A DNA stretch of 64,000 nucleotides from Bradyrhizobium quebecense (GCF_013373795.3 NZ_CP088022.1:6510001-6574000); one strand, 5' to 3'. Shown: positions 27,846-37,442, counted from the first letter of the stretch. Notes: generated from the sequence alone by a model not told the origin. A program made the numbers and translations.

Positions 27846-29186
27846 CTACTCCGCCGCCGCGTTCTGCCCGGGACCGCCGACGAAGCCCGCCGGATCGCCG
27901 AACCGCTCGATCATCACGGCCGTGAGATCCTTGGTCTTGCTGGTGACACAGGCGCCGGAGCGCACCGTGTAGCGATCCTGGTGCGTCGCGTGCGGCGGCG
28001 CCTCGCCCTTTTGCAGCGCGCGGGCCGCCTCCATCACCAGCTTGCGGAAGTGCATGATGCCGAGATCGGTCGGGCCGAGATGCTCGCGGGTGCGGTCGGC
28101 GATCGGGCCCTGGCTGTCCTGCACCGCGGCGTCCTGCTCGGAGACGCCCTTGATCCCGGTGTAGCTCTTGGTCCGCTGCAGTTGGCGATCGATCAGATAG
28201 TCGTTTGCCTTGTTGCGCAGCGGCACATAGTTCTCGTCGACGACAGCCATCACGCCGTTGCCATTGGCATAGCCGTCGCGTTCGGCATCGGTCAGCGGCC
28301 GGTGCGGATTCCAGGCGTAGGTGTAGATCCAGCAATTGGTGTCGCTGACCGGCACGAAGGTCTGGCCGAACATGTTCTCGCCCGGCATCGAGCTCGGCGC
28401 ATAGCTGTGGAACGGCATCAGGAACTGGGCGATGCGCCAGTAGATGTTGTCGCTGCCGGTCAGCCGTCCGCCCGCGACCGTCAGGCCGGCCTCATGCGGA
28501 TTGATCTTGATCACCGGCCGCGGATCCTCGGCGATCCAGCGCATGTGGTCGGTCGCGACCCGCGTCAGCGGGTTGACGAAATGCTTCTTGATGTCGAGGA
28601 TCTCGTTCTCCTCCTTCTCGAAGGAGAGATGCGCGAAGGTGAAATGTGCGGTGTCGATCGAGCCTTCCACCGCCTGCACCCAGTTGCAGTCCTGCCACTT
28701 CTTGGTGACGAAGCGATGCGAGGCCGGCAGCAGCGCCATCTCCAGAGCCGGCAATTCGGGCATCACCTCGGCGGGGCCCATATAGGCCCAGATCATCTCG
28801 CCCCATTCGCGCACGGGATAGGACTTGATGCGGATCAGGTCCTTGGCGTTGAGGTCCGGATAGGAGGTCGGCATGTCGACGCAGCGGCCGTCGGTGTCGA
28901 ACTTCCAGCCGTGATAGACGCAGCGGATGCCGCATTCCTCGTTGCGGCCGAGCCAGAGATTGGCGCCGCGGTGCGGGCAATACTGATCGATGACGCCGAC
29001 CACGCCCCTCGAGTCGCGGAAGGCGAGCAGCTCCTCGCCCATGACCACGATCTTCTTCGGGTCGCCGTCCGGCTCCGGCAGCTCTTCCGACAGCAGCACC
29101 GGAATCCAGAACCGGCGCAGCAATTCGCCCATTCCCGTTCCAGCACCGGATTCGGTGAGGAATTTGTTGTCTTCGGCGCGGAGCAT
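27846..29186 (-). CDS. Rieske aromatic ring-hydroxylating oxygenase, alpha subunit
   Basis: A 446-aa oxygenase component. The Rieske [2Fe-2S] ligands are in YCPHRGANL and CVYHGWKFD (C-x-H ... C-x2-H, about residues 70-92). The mononuclear iron site is in EGSIDTAHFTFAH (E-x3-D-x2-H-x4-H), near residue 200. It resembles the phthalate 4,5-dioxygenase/vanillate demethylase group; the substrate is not assignable. No reductase, ferredoxin or beta-subunit gene is adjacent, so electron donors must be encoded elsewhere. It is the first gene inside the segment bracketed by the two IS copies and ends 8 bp after the REP unit. Confidence 0.92.
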   Translation of the reverse strand: MLRAEDNKFLTESGAGTGMGELLRRFWIPVLLSEELPEPDGDPKKIVVMGEELLAFRDSRGVVGVIDQYCPHRGANLWLGRNEECGIRCVYHGWKFDTDGRCVDMPTSYPDLNAKDLIRIKSYPVREWGEMIWAYMGPAEVMPELPALEMALLPASHRFVTKKWQDCNWVQAVEGSIDTAHFTFAHLSFEKEENEILDIKKHFVNPLTRVATDHMRWIAEDPRPVIKINPHEAGLTVAGGRLTGSDNIYWRIAQFLMPFHSYAPSSMPGENMFGQTFVPVSDTNCWIYTYAWNPHRPLTDAERDGYANGNGVMAVVDENYVPLRNKANDYLIDRQLQRTKSYTGIKGVSEQDAAVQDSQGPIADRTREHLGPTDLGIMHFRKLVMEAARALQKGEAPPHATHQDRYTVRSGACVTSKTKDLTAVMIERFGDPAGFVGGPGQNAAAE

Positions 29187-29367
29187 GGCGTTTCCCCGGG
29201 AGTTGTTCTTGATTTTCCCGGAGCTTGGCGTAGCCGATGCGCGGCGTCAATGCGATTGGCTGCGCGGCCGGCAGCCCTGTCCCGCGCGCTGATGGATTTA
29301 CACCCATTCTCTACGCCGGCCGGTCCGCGCCCGCGCAAAGGGGTTCAAGGCAAGCTGGCCCTCGAGC

Positions 29368-29967
29368 TCACGGCTTCACGTAGGCCCATCCCTTCTCCTG
29401 CAGTTCCATCACGCGCACGACGCCGGACTTCACGACTTCCGCCTGCTTGATGATCGGGATCGACTTGTTCTCGGCCTTCTGCATCTTCTCCTGGGTGTTG
29501 CCGCAGGCCTTGAACGACACCTCGGGTGAACTGAGGGCCATTTCCTCGATGCGAGCCTTCACCGGCGACGTATCCTCGCGGAGCATGTGCAGGCCCGGGC
29601 CGAACGTGACCACCTCGATCTTCACCTTTTCGCCAAGGCCCTTGTAATACTCGGCCACGTTCGTTGCGTTGTTGAGCGTGAGATTCATGGCGGCAGGATC
29701 ATTGCTGTTCACCTGCAGCACCAGATGATGCTCCTTCCCTTTCGGCGCCGCCGGATCGTGCATGCGCGCAAGTGCCGCGCGCTTGCGCATTTCGGCGGCG
29801 GATCGCGGCGTTTCAGATTTCCGGGCGTTGCTCGCCGGGGCAGTCGTGGACTGCGCAGTCGGCACCCAGTACTTCCCACTTTGCTCGGCCACCGCCAAGG
29901 ACGTGGAAGCCAGCATAGCGATGGCAGCCATCGCAACAAATTTCGCAACAGACTCAAGATTGCACAT
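29368..29967 (-). CDS. Exported DsrE-family protein
   Basis: A 199-aa protein with a signal peptide (SVAKFVAMAAIAMLASTSLAVAEQ). A linker rich in Ser, Thr and Ala is followed by a DsrE/DsrF-like fold: HHLVLQVNSNDPAAMNLTLNNATNVAEYY, IEVVTFGPGLHMLREDT and VSFKACGNTQEKMQKAE, where the Cys matches the position of the conserved Cys in many DsrE proteins. The ATG at 29967 has GGAG 8 bp upstream; an in-frame start 11 codons earlier would precede a less typical N-terminus. It is last in a four-gene operon of exported proteins. Periplasmic DsrE relatives are implicated in sulfur or thiol handling (family knowledge); the role here is unknown. Confidence 0.8.
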   Translation of the reverse strand: MCNLESVAKFVAMAAIAMLASTSLAVAEQSGKYWVPTAQSTTAPASNARKSETPRSAAEMRKRAALARMHDPAAPKGKEHHLVLQVNSNDPAAMNLTLNNATNVAEYYKGLGEKVKIEVVTFGPGLHMLREDTSPVKARIEEMALSSPEVSFKACGNTQEKMQKAENKSIPIIKQAEVVKSGVVRVMELQEKGWAYVKP

Positions 29968-30006
29968 TAGGGATCTCCATCTCGAAAAAACGGCGAACAC
30001 ACTTTT

Positions 30007-30630
30007 TCAATTGCCGGGCCTTGCGACAGCGAGCGGCCATTTGCAGGTCGCAGCCATCCTCGCTCGTATCGCGTCCAGCCCCGCGAGCGAGAATGTTGCA
30101 TCATGGGCAGCCCCGGCACCGGGTGAGAGGTGGACAGCAAGGACCGCGTTGTCGGGAAGCGATTGCAACAAGCGAACGGCATCGCCCGCGACGGCGACGC
30201 CGGAACCAGCCGCCGGCACGGTGGCAGCGACCTGCACAGGCCGACCGTCGTTGATGCGGTAGGAGATCACATAGCCGTCGCCCCGGCCGGAGATCGCAGG
30301 CCCCACAAAGGACAATTCGGTCCGCCCGCCGCGACACCGGATCGACAGCTTCATGGACGAATCGACCGAATCGGACGTCGTTGCAGTGGCGATCGGTGAA
30401 TAATCGACCGGAGACGTCGTCTCGCTGACCGTCCAGTTGTCCGCTCTCGACGCTTCGCGGCGGGCCGGCGCAGTGGCGCGCGACAGCTTGTCGAGGCACT
30501 CCAGACGCGCTTCACGTTGCAGCTGAGAACAGGCCCGAAGCTGTGCCATGGGATCTTCCACCCCTTGCGCCAGGGCAACGCCGTTGACGACGGCGATTGC
30601 CGCAAGAAGCGGGGCGGTGATCCTGGTCAT
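30007..30630 (-). CDS. Exported VasI-like protein
   Basis: A 207-aa protein with signal peptide ITAPLLAAIAVVNGVALAQG. The mature N-terminus QLRACSQLQREARLECLDKL is the Cys-containing opening shared with T6SS-associated VasI/TagO proteins, followed by WTVSETTSPVDYS, also typical of VasI. The second half has YVISYRINDGRPVQ, AVRLLQSLPDNAVLAVHL and FSLAGLDAIRARMAATCKW, matching the VasI C-terminus including its final Cys-Lys-Trp. No type VI secretion genes lie in the window, so a T6SS role is doubtful. The start ATG overlaps the stop of the TAXI gene (ATGA), implying coupling. Confidence 0.75.
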   Translation of the reverse strand: MTRITAPLLAAIAVVNGVALAQGVEDPMAQLRACSQLQREARLECLDKLSRATAPARREASRADNWTVSETTSPVDYSPIATATTSDSVDSSMKLSIRCRGGRTELSFVGPAISGRGDGYVISYRINDGRPVQVAATVPAAGSGVAVAGDAVRLLQSLPDNAVLAVHLSPGAGAAHDATFSLAGLDAIRARMAATCKWPLAVARPGN

Positions 30631-31673
30631 CGCGATGCCCGTGCCGTCGCCGACTGACGGTCGAGCCACGCCTGCGCGGCAGGGAAGCGCGCGAGACCGG
30701 GCACGGTCGCTCCGAGATTGATCGATTTCCACTTCGGGTCGAAGCCGGGTCCCTGCAGCTTGTCGATACGCGAGAACAGATGATCGACGAAACGCGCAAC
30801 ACGCTCAAACCGGTTGGTGTTGGCCGGCCAATTGAAGGCGACGAGAGCGGTCGGCACGGCGATCGTGGCCACACGATCACCCGGCTTGATCAGATTTGGG
30901 TAATCGGCGGCATCGAGCGCTGCCGGCAGATAATAGTCCTCGAACTTGCTGTCATACGGGACCGGCAGGAACTTGAACCCCGTTTCGAATCGGCCTTTCA
31001 CAAAGGCATCGACCGGCTTCGAGGTAATGAAGACGACGGCCGCCATTTCGCCCTTCCGCATCTGCTCGAGCGCGATCTGGTGCGGAATGAACGTTTTCTC
31101 GATCTCGATGCCGAGGCGACTGAAAATCAGCGGACCCGAATAGGCCGCGGCGGTACCCTGGCTGTTGAAGTTCACCTTCTTGCCGGCGAGGTCGGCCAGA
31201 CTCTGAATCTCCGGCCGCACGAAGATATGCAGCTCGGACGGAAACAGATTCAGGACGTAGGTAATCCGTCGCTGGATGTCCGGCACCTGGCTCTTGTATT
31301 CCTCCAGTGCGTCGGAATTGATGATCGCCGCGTCGATGCCGCGCAGATACAGCAGCGAGTTCAGATTCTCCACGGGCCCTCGCGTCACGACGGGCAGAAC
31401 GTGCAGATTGTCGCCGTCATCGACCACGCGGGCCATCTCCGCGGCCAGGCGTATCGGCGCGCCCTCGAGCAGGCCGCCGGCGAGGCCCACGGTCCAGGCA
31501 TTCACGGCCAGTACCTCGGGCCTGGGTTGGGGCGGTTCGGCTCGGATCAGGCGAGCCTTGTGGGGCTGACCATGTTGCGGCCGCGCATCCGCCGCGGGCG
31601 GCTGCGGCACCACGAGCAACGACACCAGGGTCGCAAGCAGGAACAGCGGACGCAATCCGGTAGATCTATTCAT
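30627..31673 (-). CDS. TAXI-type TRAP solute-binding protein
   Basis: A 348-aa periplasmic binding protein. A signal peptide (LRPLFLLATLVSLLVVPQPPAADA) precedes a TAXI domain: WTVGLAGGLLEGAPIRLAAEMARV, LPVVTRGPVENLNSLLYLRGIDAAIINSDAL, LADLAGKKVNFNSQGTAAAYSG. The ATG at 31673 has AAGGAG 7 bp upstream. TAXI proteins normally deliver small acids to a fused DctQM permease, but no TRAP permease gene is adjacent. Here the binding protein is instead coupled to the VasI-like gene. It may be a sensor or chaperone for the operon rather than a transporter subunit (inference). Confidence 0.85.
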   Translation of the reverse strand: MNRSTGLRPLFLLATLVSLLVVPQPPAADARPQHGQPHKARLIRAEPPQPRPEVLAVNAWTVGLAGGLLEGAPIRLAAEMARVVDDGDNLHVLPVVTRGPVENLNSLLYLRGIDAAIINSDALEEYKSQVPDIQRRITYVLNLFPSELHIFVRPEIQSLADLAGKKVNFNSQGTAAAYSGPLIFSRLGIEIEKTFIPHQIALEQMRKGEMAAVVFITSKPVDAFVKGRFETGFKFLPVPYDSKFEDYYLPAALDAADYPNLIKPGDRVATIAVPTALVAFNWPANTNRFERVARFVDHLFSRIDKLQGPGFDPKWKSINLGATVPGLARFPAAQAWLDRQSATARASR

Positions 31674-31700
31674 CGAGCAACTCCTTTGCACGACATCCCG

Positions 31701-32096
31701 TCAGCACGATCGTCCTTGCTGCAAGGATCGTTCGATCAATGCAGCGCCTCGAATCGCGCCCTTGCCTCCTTGATTCCACTCGGCCTCAGCCTTCGCGTAG
31801 GGATCGCAGGCCTTGGTCGCATGGCCGCGCGTTCCATACGTTCCCCGGGTCGAGAGCTGCAGCAATTCAATATCTCGCCGCGCCGTCGCGAGTTCGCGGA
31901 CGAGCGCGTCCGCGCTTGGCGCTTGTTTGGCTGGAGCAGCGTTAACCGCAGCGCTCGTCTTGCCTTGTGCCGGTTGCAGGCAATTGCCGGCGCTGCCATG
32001 GGACTGCGCGTGCGCGACGCCGCCGGAACCCGGCACATCCGAAAGACATGTCAGCGCGAGGGTTGCAGCGAACCATAGCGGCGCCACCCGGCGCAT
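31701..32096 (-). CDS. Small exported hypothetical protein
   Basis: A 131-aa protein with signal peptide MRRVAPLWFAATLALTCL and a probable cleavage site near VAHAQS. The mature part is a short Ala/Gln-rich stretch, then VRELATARRDIELLQLST (helical), GHATKACDPYAKAEAEW and a C-terminal Cys. It could carry one disulfide. The ATG at 32096 is chosen for the signal peptide and the GAGG 3-6 bp upstream; the open frame upstream is not convincing. It is first in the four-gene operon, 27 bp before the TAXI gene. Function not recognised. Confidence 0.65.
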   Translation of the reverse strand: MRRVAPLWFAATLALTCLSDVPGSGGVAHAQSHGSAGNCLQPAQGKTSAAVNAAPAKQAPSADALVRELATARRDIELLQLSTRGTYGTRGHATKACDPYAKAEAEWNQGGKGAIRGAALIERSLQQGRSC

Positions 32097-32379
32097 CGTC
32101 CTCGGAGCAAATGGCGCTCGATCCGATCTGACACGCGAGCCGGCACGTTCACAAGCTGAGTTCCCATCGGCGCGAATGACGATGCTCTCATGTCTGCGCG
32201 CATCCAGTATCACCTGCCGCATGGTGATATCGCCCATTCTGATGCGGCATCATAGGGCTCACCGGCTCACGGATACTATGACCCGCAAGGATTACCCCTG
32301 TTAACCTCACCGCCTTGGGCCAGGCTGAAGCATCGAGCTCAGCCGCGGCCGGCGCGACGGCGCAAGGCCGGCGCTGTCC

Positions 32380-33273
32380 TCACACCGGCCGCTCGCCCTT
32401 CACGGTCACGCGGGTGCCGGAGCGGGTGTGCGGCCAGTAGTCCCACATCGCGCGGTGCTGGGCGCAGCGATTGTCCCAGAACGCGATCGCGTTCTCGGTC
32501 CAGCGGAAACGGCACTGGAACAGCGGGTTCTCCGCATGCTGGTAGAGATAGGCCAGCATGGCATCGCTCTCGTCGCGTGGGATGCCGACAATGAAGCGGG
32601 TGAAGCCGCGATTGACGTAGAGCGACTTCTTTCCCGTTACCGGATGGGTGCGGACCACCGGATGCTCGGCGCGGGGATATTCCCGTTTGTCGGCGACGCC
32701 GTAATTGGCGTACAGGCCACGGTAAGTCTGCTCGCCGTCATGCAGCGCGGTCAGCCCGTCGAGATAGGCCTTCATGCGGTCCGACAGCGCCTCATAGGCC
32801 GCGTACATGTTGGCGAACAGCGTGTCGCCGCCGCGCGGCGGGCATTGCTTGATGTAGAGGATCGAGCCCATCGGCGGCTCGAGGTCGCAGGACACGTCGG
32901 TGTGCCAGCCTTCGCCATTGGCGCGCGGGGAATCCTTGTCGGCATAGATCTTCATCAGCGCCGGATCGCCCTCGTTCGGCGCCGCCGGATGCACATGCAG
33001 CTCGCCGAACTTGCGGCCGAAGGCGAGGTGCTGGTCGGGACTGATGTGCTGATCGCGGAAGAAGATGACGAGATTTTCGGCGAGCGCGCGATGGATCTCG
33101 TCCATCTGCCGGTTGGAGCGCGCATCGTCGCCAACCAGTCTGCCAATATCGACGCCGGAGATTTCCGCGCCGATGATCGGCGTCAGCTTCTCGACGCCGA
33201 TGGTCTCATAGGGCTCGGATTGGTCGGCGAGGTGGCGGTAGCGCGGACCCTGCTTGCCGGACAGCGAGCTCAT
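32380..33273 (-). CDS. TauD/TfdA-type Fe(II)/2-oxoglutarate dioxygenase
   Basis: A 297-aa oxygenase of the taurine dioxygenase family. The facial triad is His and Asp in GEGWHTDVSCD (about residue 110) and the distal His in CAQHRAMWDYWPH (about 275), with the 2-oxoglutarate Arg in the following SGTRV. The start at 33273 begins MSSLSGKQGPRYRHLAD with GGAGA 7 bp upstream; the longer frame runs into a REP-like repeat. Substrate unknown: the family includes sulfonate, alkylsulfate and chlorophenoxy-acid oxygenases. It is the outermost gene of the segment between the two IS copies. Confidence 0.9.
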   Translation of the reverse strand: MSSLSGKQGPRYRHLADQSEPYETIGVEKLTPIIGAEISGVDIGRLVGDDARSNRQMDEIHRALAENLVIFFRDQHISPDQHLAFGRKFGELHVHPAAPNEGDPALMKIYADKDSPRANGEGWHTDVSCDLEPPMGSILYIKQCPPRGGDTLFANMYAAYEALSDRMKAYLDGLTALHDGEQTYRGLYANYGVADKREYPRAEHPVVRTHPVTGKKSLYVNRGFTRFIVGIPRDESDAMLAYLYQHAENPLFQCRFRWTENAIAFWDNRCAQHRAMWDYWPHTRSGTRVTVKGERPV

Positions 33274-33352
33274 GGGCGTTCTCCCGATGTTCTTGATTGG
33301 GAGCATCGTAGCCCGGATGGAGCGAAGCGCAATCCGCGCCGCAAGCATATCC

Positions 33353-33416
33353 GTCGTCCCGGACAAGCGCAGCGAAGCGGAGCGCAGATCCGGGACCCGT
33401 AACCACAGGATCGGGT
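33353..33416. repeat. REP-like variant hairpin left of IS copy 2
   Basis: GTCGTCCCGGA ... TCCGGGACCCGTAACCAC encloses a second inverted repeat (AGCGCAGCGAAGCGGAGCGC). It is a longer-armed member of the REP family and the left-facing partner of the unit at 34834-34875. Confidence 0.7.
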
Positions 33417-33542
33417 TTTGCGAAAACTGCAACCCGCATCTCGCGCCATAACCACCGCCTGTGGTTGATGGTGTGGACGGCCCCCTACGGCATCAGTGTG
33501 CCAGAATGAGGTTGTTGTAAATCTCAGACAAGGAGACCGTCC

Positions 33543-34571
33543 GTGAGAGAGATTATCCGTATTGGGATGGATACGTCGAAGCATATTTTTGTGCTGCATG
33601 GAGTTGACGCGGCGGAACAGCCGGTGTTGCGCAAGAAGCTGTCGCGCAAGCAGGTGCTTGAGTTTTTTGCCAAGCTTCCGCCGACCGTGATCGGGATGGA
33701 GGCCTGCGGGGCGGCTCATTACTGGGGGCGCGAGCTTGGCAAGCTTGGCCATGAGGTGAAGCTGATAGCGCCGCAGTTGGTGAAGCCTTATGTGCTGCGG
33801 AACAAGAACGACGGGCGAGATGCGGATGGGGTGTGCGAAGCGATGGGCCGACCGCGGATGCGGTTTGTGCCGGTGAAGAGCGCCGAACAGCAGGCCGCGC
33901 TGATGCTTGCAGGTGTCCGCGATGGGCTGATCGGCCGCCGTACCCAGCTCAGCAATGCGATCCGCGGCTACGCGGCGGAGTTTGGCCTGATCGCGCCGAA
34001 GGGGTTGGACAAGATCGAGCCGCTGTTGGCCCGGATCACGCAGGACGAGAGCGTTCCCGCTATGGCGCGCGAGCTGTTCGCCATGCAGGGCCGTGACTAT
34101 GCGCAGTTGCAGGGTGAGCTGAAGGCGGTCGAGGCCAGGCTGCTGGCCTGGCACCAGGCCAACGCCACAAGCCGTCGTCTGGCCCAGATCCCCTCGGTCG
34201 GTCCGATCATCGCGACCTCGCTTGTGATGAAGACGCCGGACCCGCACGCCTTCCGCTCCGGCCGCTTGTTCGCGGCCTGGCTCGGCCTGACGCCCAAGGA
34301 CCATTCCACCGCCGGCAAAACCAGGCTCGGCAAGATCACCCGCGCTGGCGACGAGACCCTGCGTCGCCTGCTCGTGGCCGGGGCGACCGCGGTGATCCGG
34401 CAGGCAAGGCTCGGGCGCGGCCACCCCTCGCGCTGGCTCGTGGCGTTGCTCAGGCGCAAGCCGCCGAAGCTTGCGGCCGTGGCGCTCGCCAACAAGGTGG
34501 CCCGCATCGCCTGGAAGCTGATGGCGACCGGCGAGAGCTATGATGCCGCACGCATGAACGCTGTCACCTAA
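33543..34571 (+). CDS. IS110-family DEDD transposase, copy 2
   Basis: A 342-aa protein identical in every residue to copy 1 at 26525-27553, with the same GTG start and ribosome site. The DEDD residues (GMDTSK, GMEACG, NDGRDAD) and the C-terminal DHSTAGK Ser motif are intact, so the enzyme should be active. Identity of both copies implies recent transposition or gene conversion. Confidence 0.95.
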   Translation: MREIIRIGMDTSKHIFVLHGVDAAEQPVLRKKLSRKQVLEFFAKLPPTVIGMEACGAAHYWGRELGKLGHEVKLIAPQLVKPYVLRNKNDGRDADGVCEAMGRPRMRFVPVKSAEQQAALMLAGVRDGLIGRRTQLSNAIRGYAAEFGLIAPKGLDKIEPLLARITQDESVPAMARELFAMQGRDYAQLQGELKAVEARLLAWHQANATSRRLAQIPSVGPIIATSLVMKTPDPHAFRSGRLFAAWLGLTPKDHSTAGKTRLGKITRAGDETLRRLLVAGATAVIRQARLGRGHPSRWLVALLRRKPPKLAAVALANKVARIAWKLMATGESYDAARMNAVT

Positions 34572-34816
34572 CAGGTCGGCCGGCCGGACGTAGCGCTCGC
34601 CGGACGAACCGGAGCTGCAAGAGCAGATGGAATGATCGATCGATCCAGAACGCGAGACAAGCCGCGGGACCCATTGGCCTTCACAAGGTCGCCAGGTTGT
34701 TTGGCACTCGCGTCGCGGAAACCATCTTGGCCCAGCGATCAACACGATCGCATCAAACAGGCCGGACATATGGATGACAGCGATCCGACCAATCCCAGAA
34801 AGCTCTTGTGCCACGA
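34572..34816 (+). ncRNA. Candidate bridge RNA/seekRNA region of IS copy 2
   Basis: Same 3' non-coding segment as in copy 1. The right-flank guide candidate GGGACCCAT is at 34666-34674 and the left-flank candidate GGTTGTT at 34695-34701. Against this copy's left flank (TGTGGTT) the latter matches at 5 of 7 positions; against the right flank the 9-nt match is again exact. Confidence 0.6.
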
Positions 34817-34833
34817 GGGCCGTCCACATATGG

Positions 34834-34875
34834 GTCCCTGCTCCCGTGCGCAATTGCGCACTAGGCAGGGACGAC
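34834..34875. repeat. REP-like hairpin with nested palindrome
   Basis: GTCCCTGCT and GCAGGGAC enclose a 22-nt loop (34843-34864) that is itself built on the palindrome TGCGCAATTGCGCA. The same loop, base for base, occurs in the unit at 54218-54257, where the outer stem is CGGC/GCCG instead of CTGC/GCAG. Ordinary units have only TTTC as loop. Confidence 0.85.
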
Positions 34876-34907
34876 AATTGCGCGTGGGTCACGCGCGCGG
34901 AGTGAAA

Positions 34908-36197
<1,290 letters not shown>

Positions 36198-36430
36198 GGC
36201 GTCTCGAATATCAGGTTTCGGTGACATTCACCAAGGGGGCGATGGGCCGCGCGCAGGGCGGGCCAAACGGTCATGTTTCGGAGTGAATTCAACAGCTTAT
36301 GGCGCCGATTGAGGCCAAAGGCAAGCCATGCAGCGGCGTCCTGCATGGACAGCTATATTGGGCCGAATTGGGGTGAATCAAAGGGCAAAGTGACGGCTTT
36401 TCATATGACCTGGCGGACTCCTTCCGGTTT

Positions 36431-36480
36431 GAGCATGATCTTTCCGAAAAACCGGTACCCACTTTTTCGGATCATGCTCT
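36431..36480. repeat. GAGCATGATC-type hairpin repeat
   Basis: GAGCATGATCTTTCCGAAAA and TTTTTCGGATCATGCTC form a nearly perfect inverted repeat around ACCGGTACCCAC. It is the most complete member of this family in the window and sits 35 bp upstream of the sulfurtransferase start. The rest of the spacer 36228-36430 shows no gene. Confidence 0.85.
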
Positions 36481-36515
36481 AGCATCCCCTTAAGATCATT
36501 CTGGGAGAGCGCGAC

Positions 36516-37391
36516 ATGGCCGGCCATAGCGAGCTGATCACCACGGCGGAACTCGCCGACATCCTGACCCGCCCCGAACTGCGCCTGTTCGACTGCACGA
36601 CCTATCTGGAGCCGGCCCCGGCCGGCAGCAGCGTTCCCTATATTGTCGTCTCGGGCCGCCAGACGTTCGAAGCCGGCCACATCCCGGGCGCGAATTTCCT
36701 CGATTTGCAGGCCGAGTTCTCCGACCCCCGCGCCGAGCTGCGCTTCATGATGCCGCCGACGGCCCAGCTCGAGGCCGCCTTCGGCCGGCATGGGATCTCG
36801 GCCGGCAGCCGCGTGGTGCTCTATTCGATCGGCACGGCGATGTGGGCGACGCGGTTCTGGTGGATGCTGCATTCGCTCGGCTTTGACGGCGCCGCGGTGC
36901 TCGACGGCGGCATCGACAAATGGACCGCCGAGGGACGCGACATCGAGACCGGGCTTGCCGGCGGCTATCCGCAGGCCACATTCTCGGCGCGGCCGAAGGA
37001 CGGAATGTTCGTCGGCAAGCATGACGTGCTCGCCGCGACCACGGAGCGCGATACCGTGATCGTCAATGCGCTCGGCCCGCAATTCTACAAGGGGCTCGAG
37101 CCAAGCCGTTACGGCAGGCCGGGCCGCATCCCCGGCAGCGTCAGCGTGCCGGCGGCAACCTTGATCGATCCCAAGGGCAAGACGTTCGTGCCGCTTGCGG
37201 AGGCGGAGGCAACCTTCGCCGCGCAGGGTATCAGCAAGGATAAGCGCGTGATCGCCTATTGCGGCGGCGGCATCTCCGCGACCATCGACCTGTTCCAGCT
37301 GCATCGGCTCGGCTACGACAATCTCACGCTCTATGACGGCTCGATGGGCGAATGGGCGAAGGATCCGGCGCTGCCGATCGAGACGGGGTAG
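36516..37391 (+). CDS. Thiosulfate/3-mercaptopyruvate sulfurtransferase
   Basis: A 291-aa two-domain rhodanese. The N-terminal inactive repeat has GHIPGANFLDLQ and VVLYSIGTAMWATRFWW. The C-terminal catalytic repeat has GRIPGSVSVP and the active-site loop VIAYCGGGISATI with Cys near residue 250. The loop CGGGIS differs from the classical CRKGVT of rhodanese and CG-S/T-GVT of mercaptopyruvate enzymes, so substrate preference is open. GGGAGAG precedes the ATG. It is followed by a REP hairpin. Confidence 0.9.
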   Translation: MAGHSELITTAELADILTRPELRLFDCTTYLEPAPAGSSVPYIVVSGRQTFEAGHIPGANFLDLQAEFSDPRAELRFMMPPTAQLEAAFGRHGISAGSRVVLYSIGTAMWATRFWWMLHSLGFDGAAVLDGGIDKWTAEGRDIETGLAGGYPQATFSARPKDGMFVGKHDVLAATTERDTVIVNALGPQFYKGLEPSRYGRPGRIPGSVSVPAATLIDPKGKTFVPLAEAEATFAAQGISKDKRVIAYCGGGISATIDLFQLHRLGYDNLTLYDGSMGEWAKDPALPIETG

Positions 37392-37422
37392 CGAACGAGG
37401 CGCAGTGCCTCCCTCCTTCGTC

Positions 37423-37442
37423 GTCCTGGCTTTCGCCAGGAC
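37423..37442. repeat. Single REP-like hairpin
   Basis: GTCCTGGC-TTTC-GCCAGGAC, an 8-bp perfect stem, lies 32 bp after the sulfurtransferase stop and before the convergent DMT gene. It is a solitary unit of the REP family with a third stem variant, and may terminate transcription from either side. Confidence 0.8.

Larger units (their letters stand above)
33467..34829 (+). mobile_element. IS110-family (IS1111-like) element, copy 2
   Basis: Second copy, apparently identical to 26449-27811 at the nucleotide level, displaced by 7018 bp. The left flank is again GTGGTT (33461-33466) and the right flank ATGGGTCCCTGCT (34830-34842), so both copies chose the same point in a REP-family repeat in the same orientation. 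Subterminal inverted repeats lie at 33472-33483 and 34817-34828. Outside these flanks the sequences differ, showing two separate insertions rather than a long duplication. Confidence 0.85.

Noticed and set aside
26443..34842. Whole interval as a compound transposon
   Set aside because: IS110-type elements do not mobilise in pairs by end recognition like classical compound transposons, and no outer target duplication is visible; deletion by recombination is the more realistic consequence.
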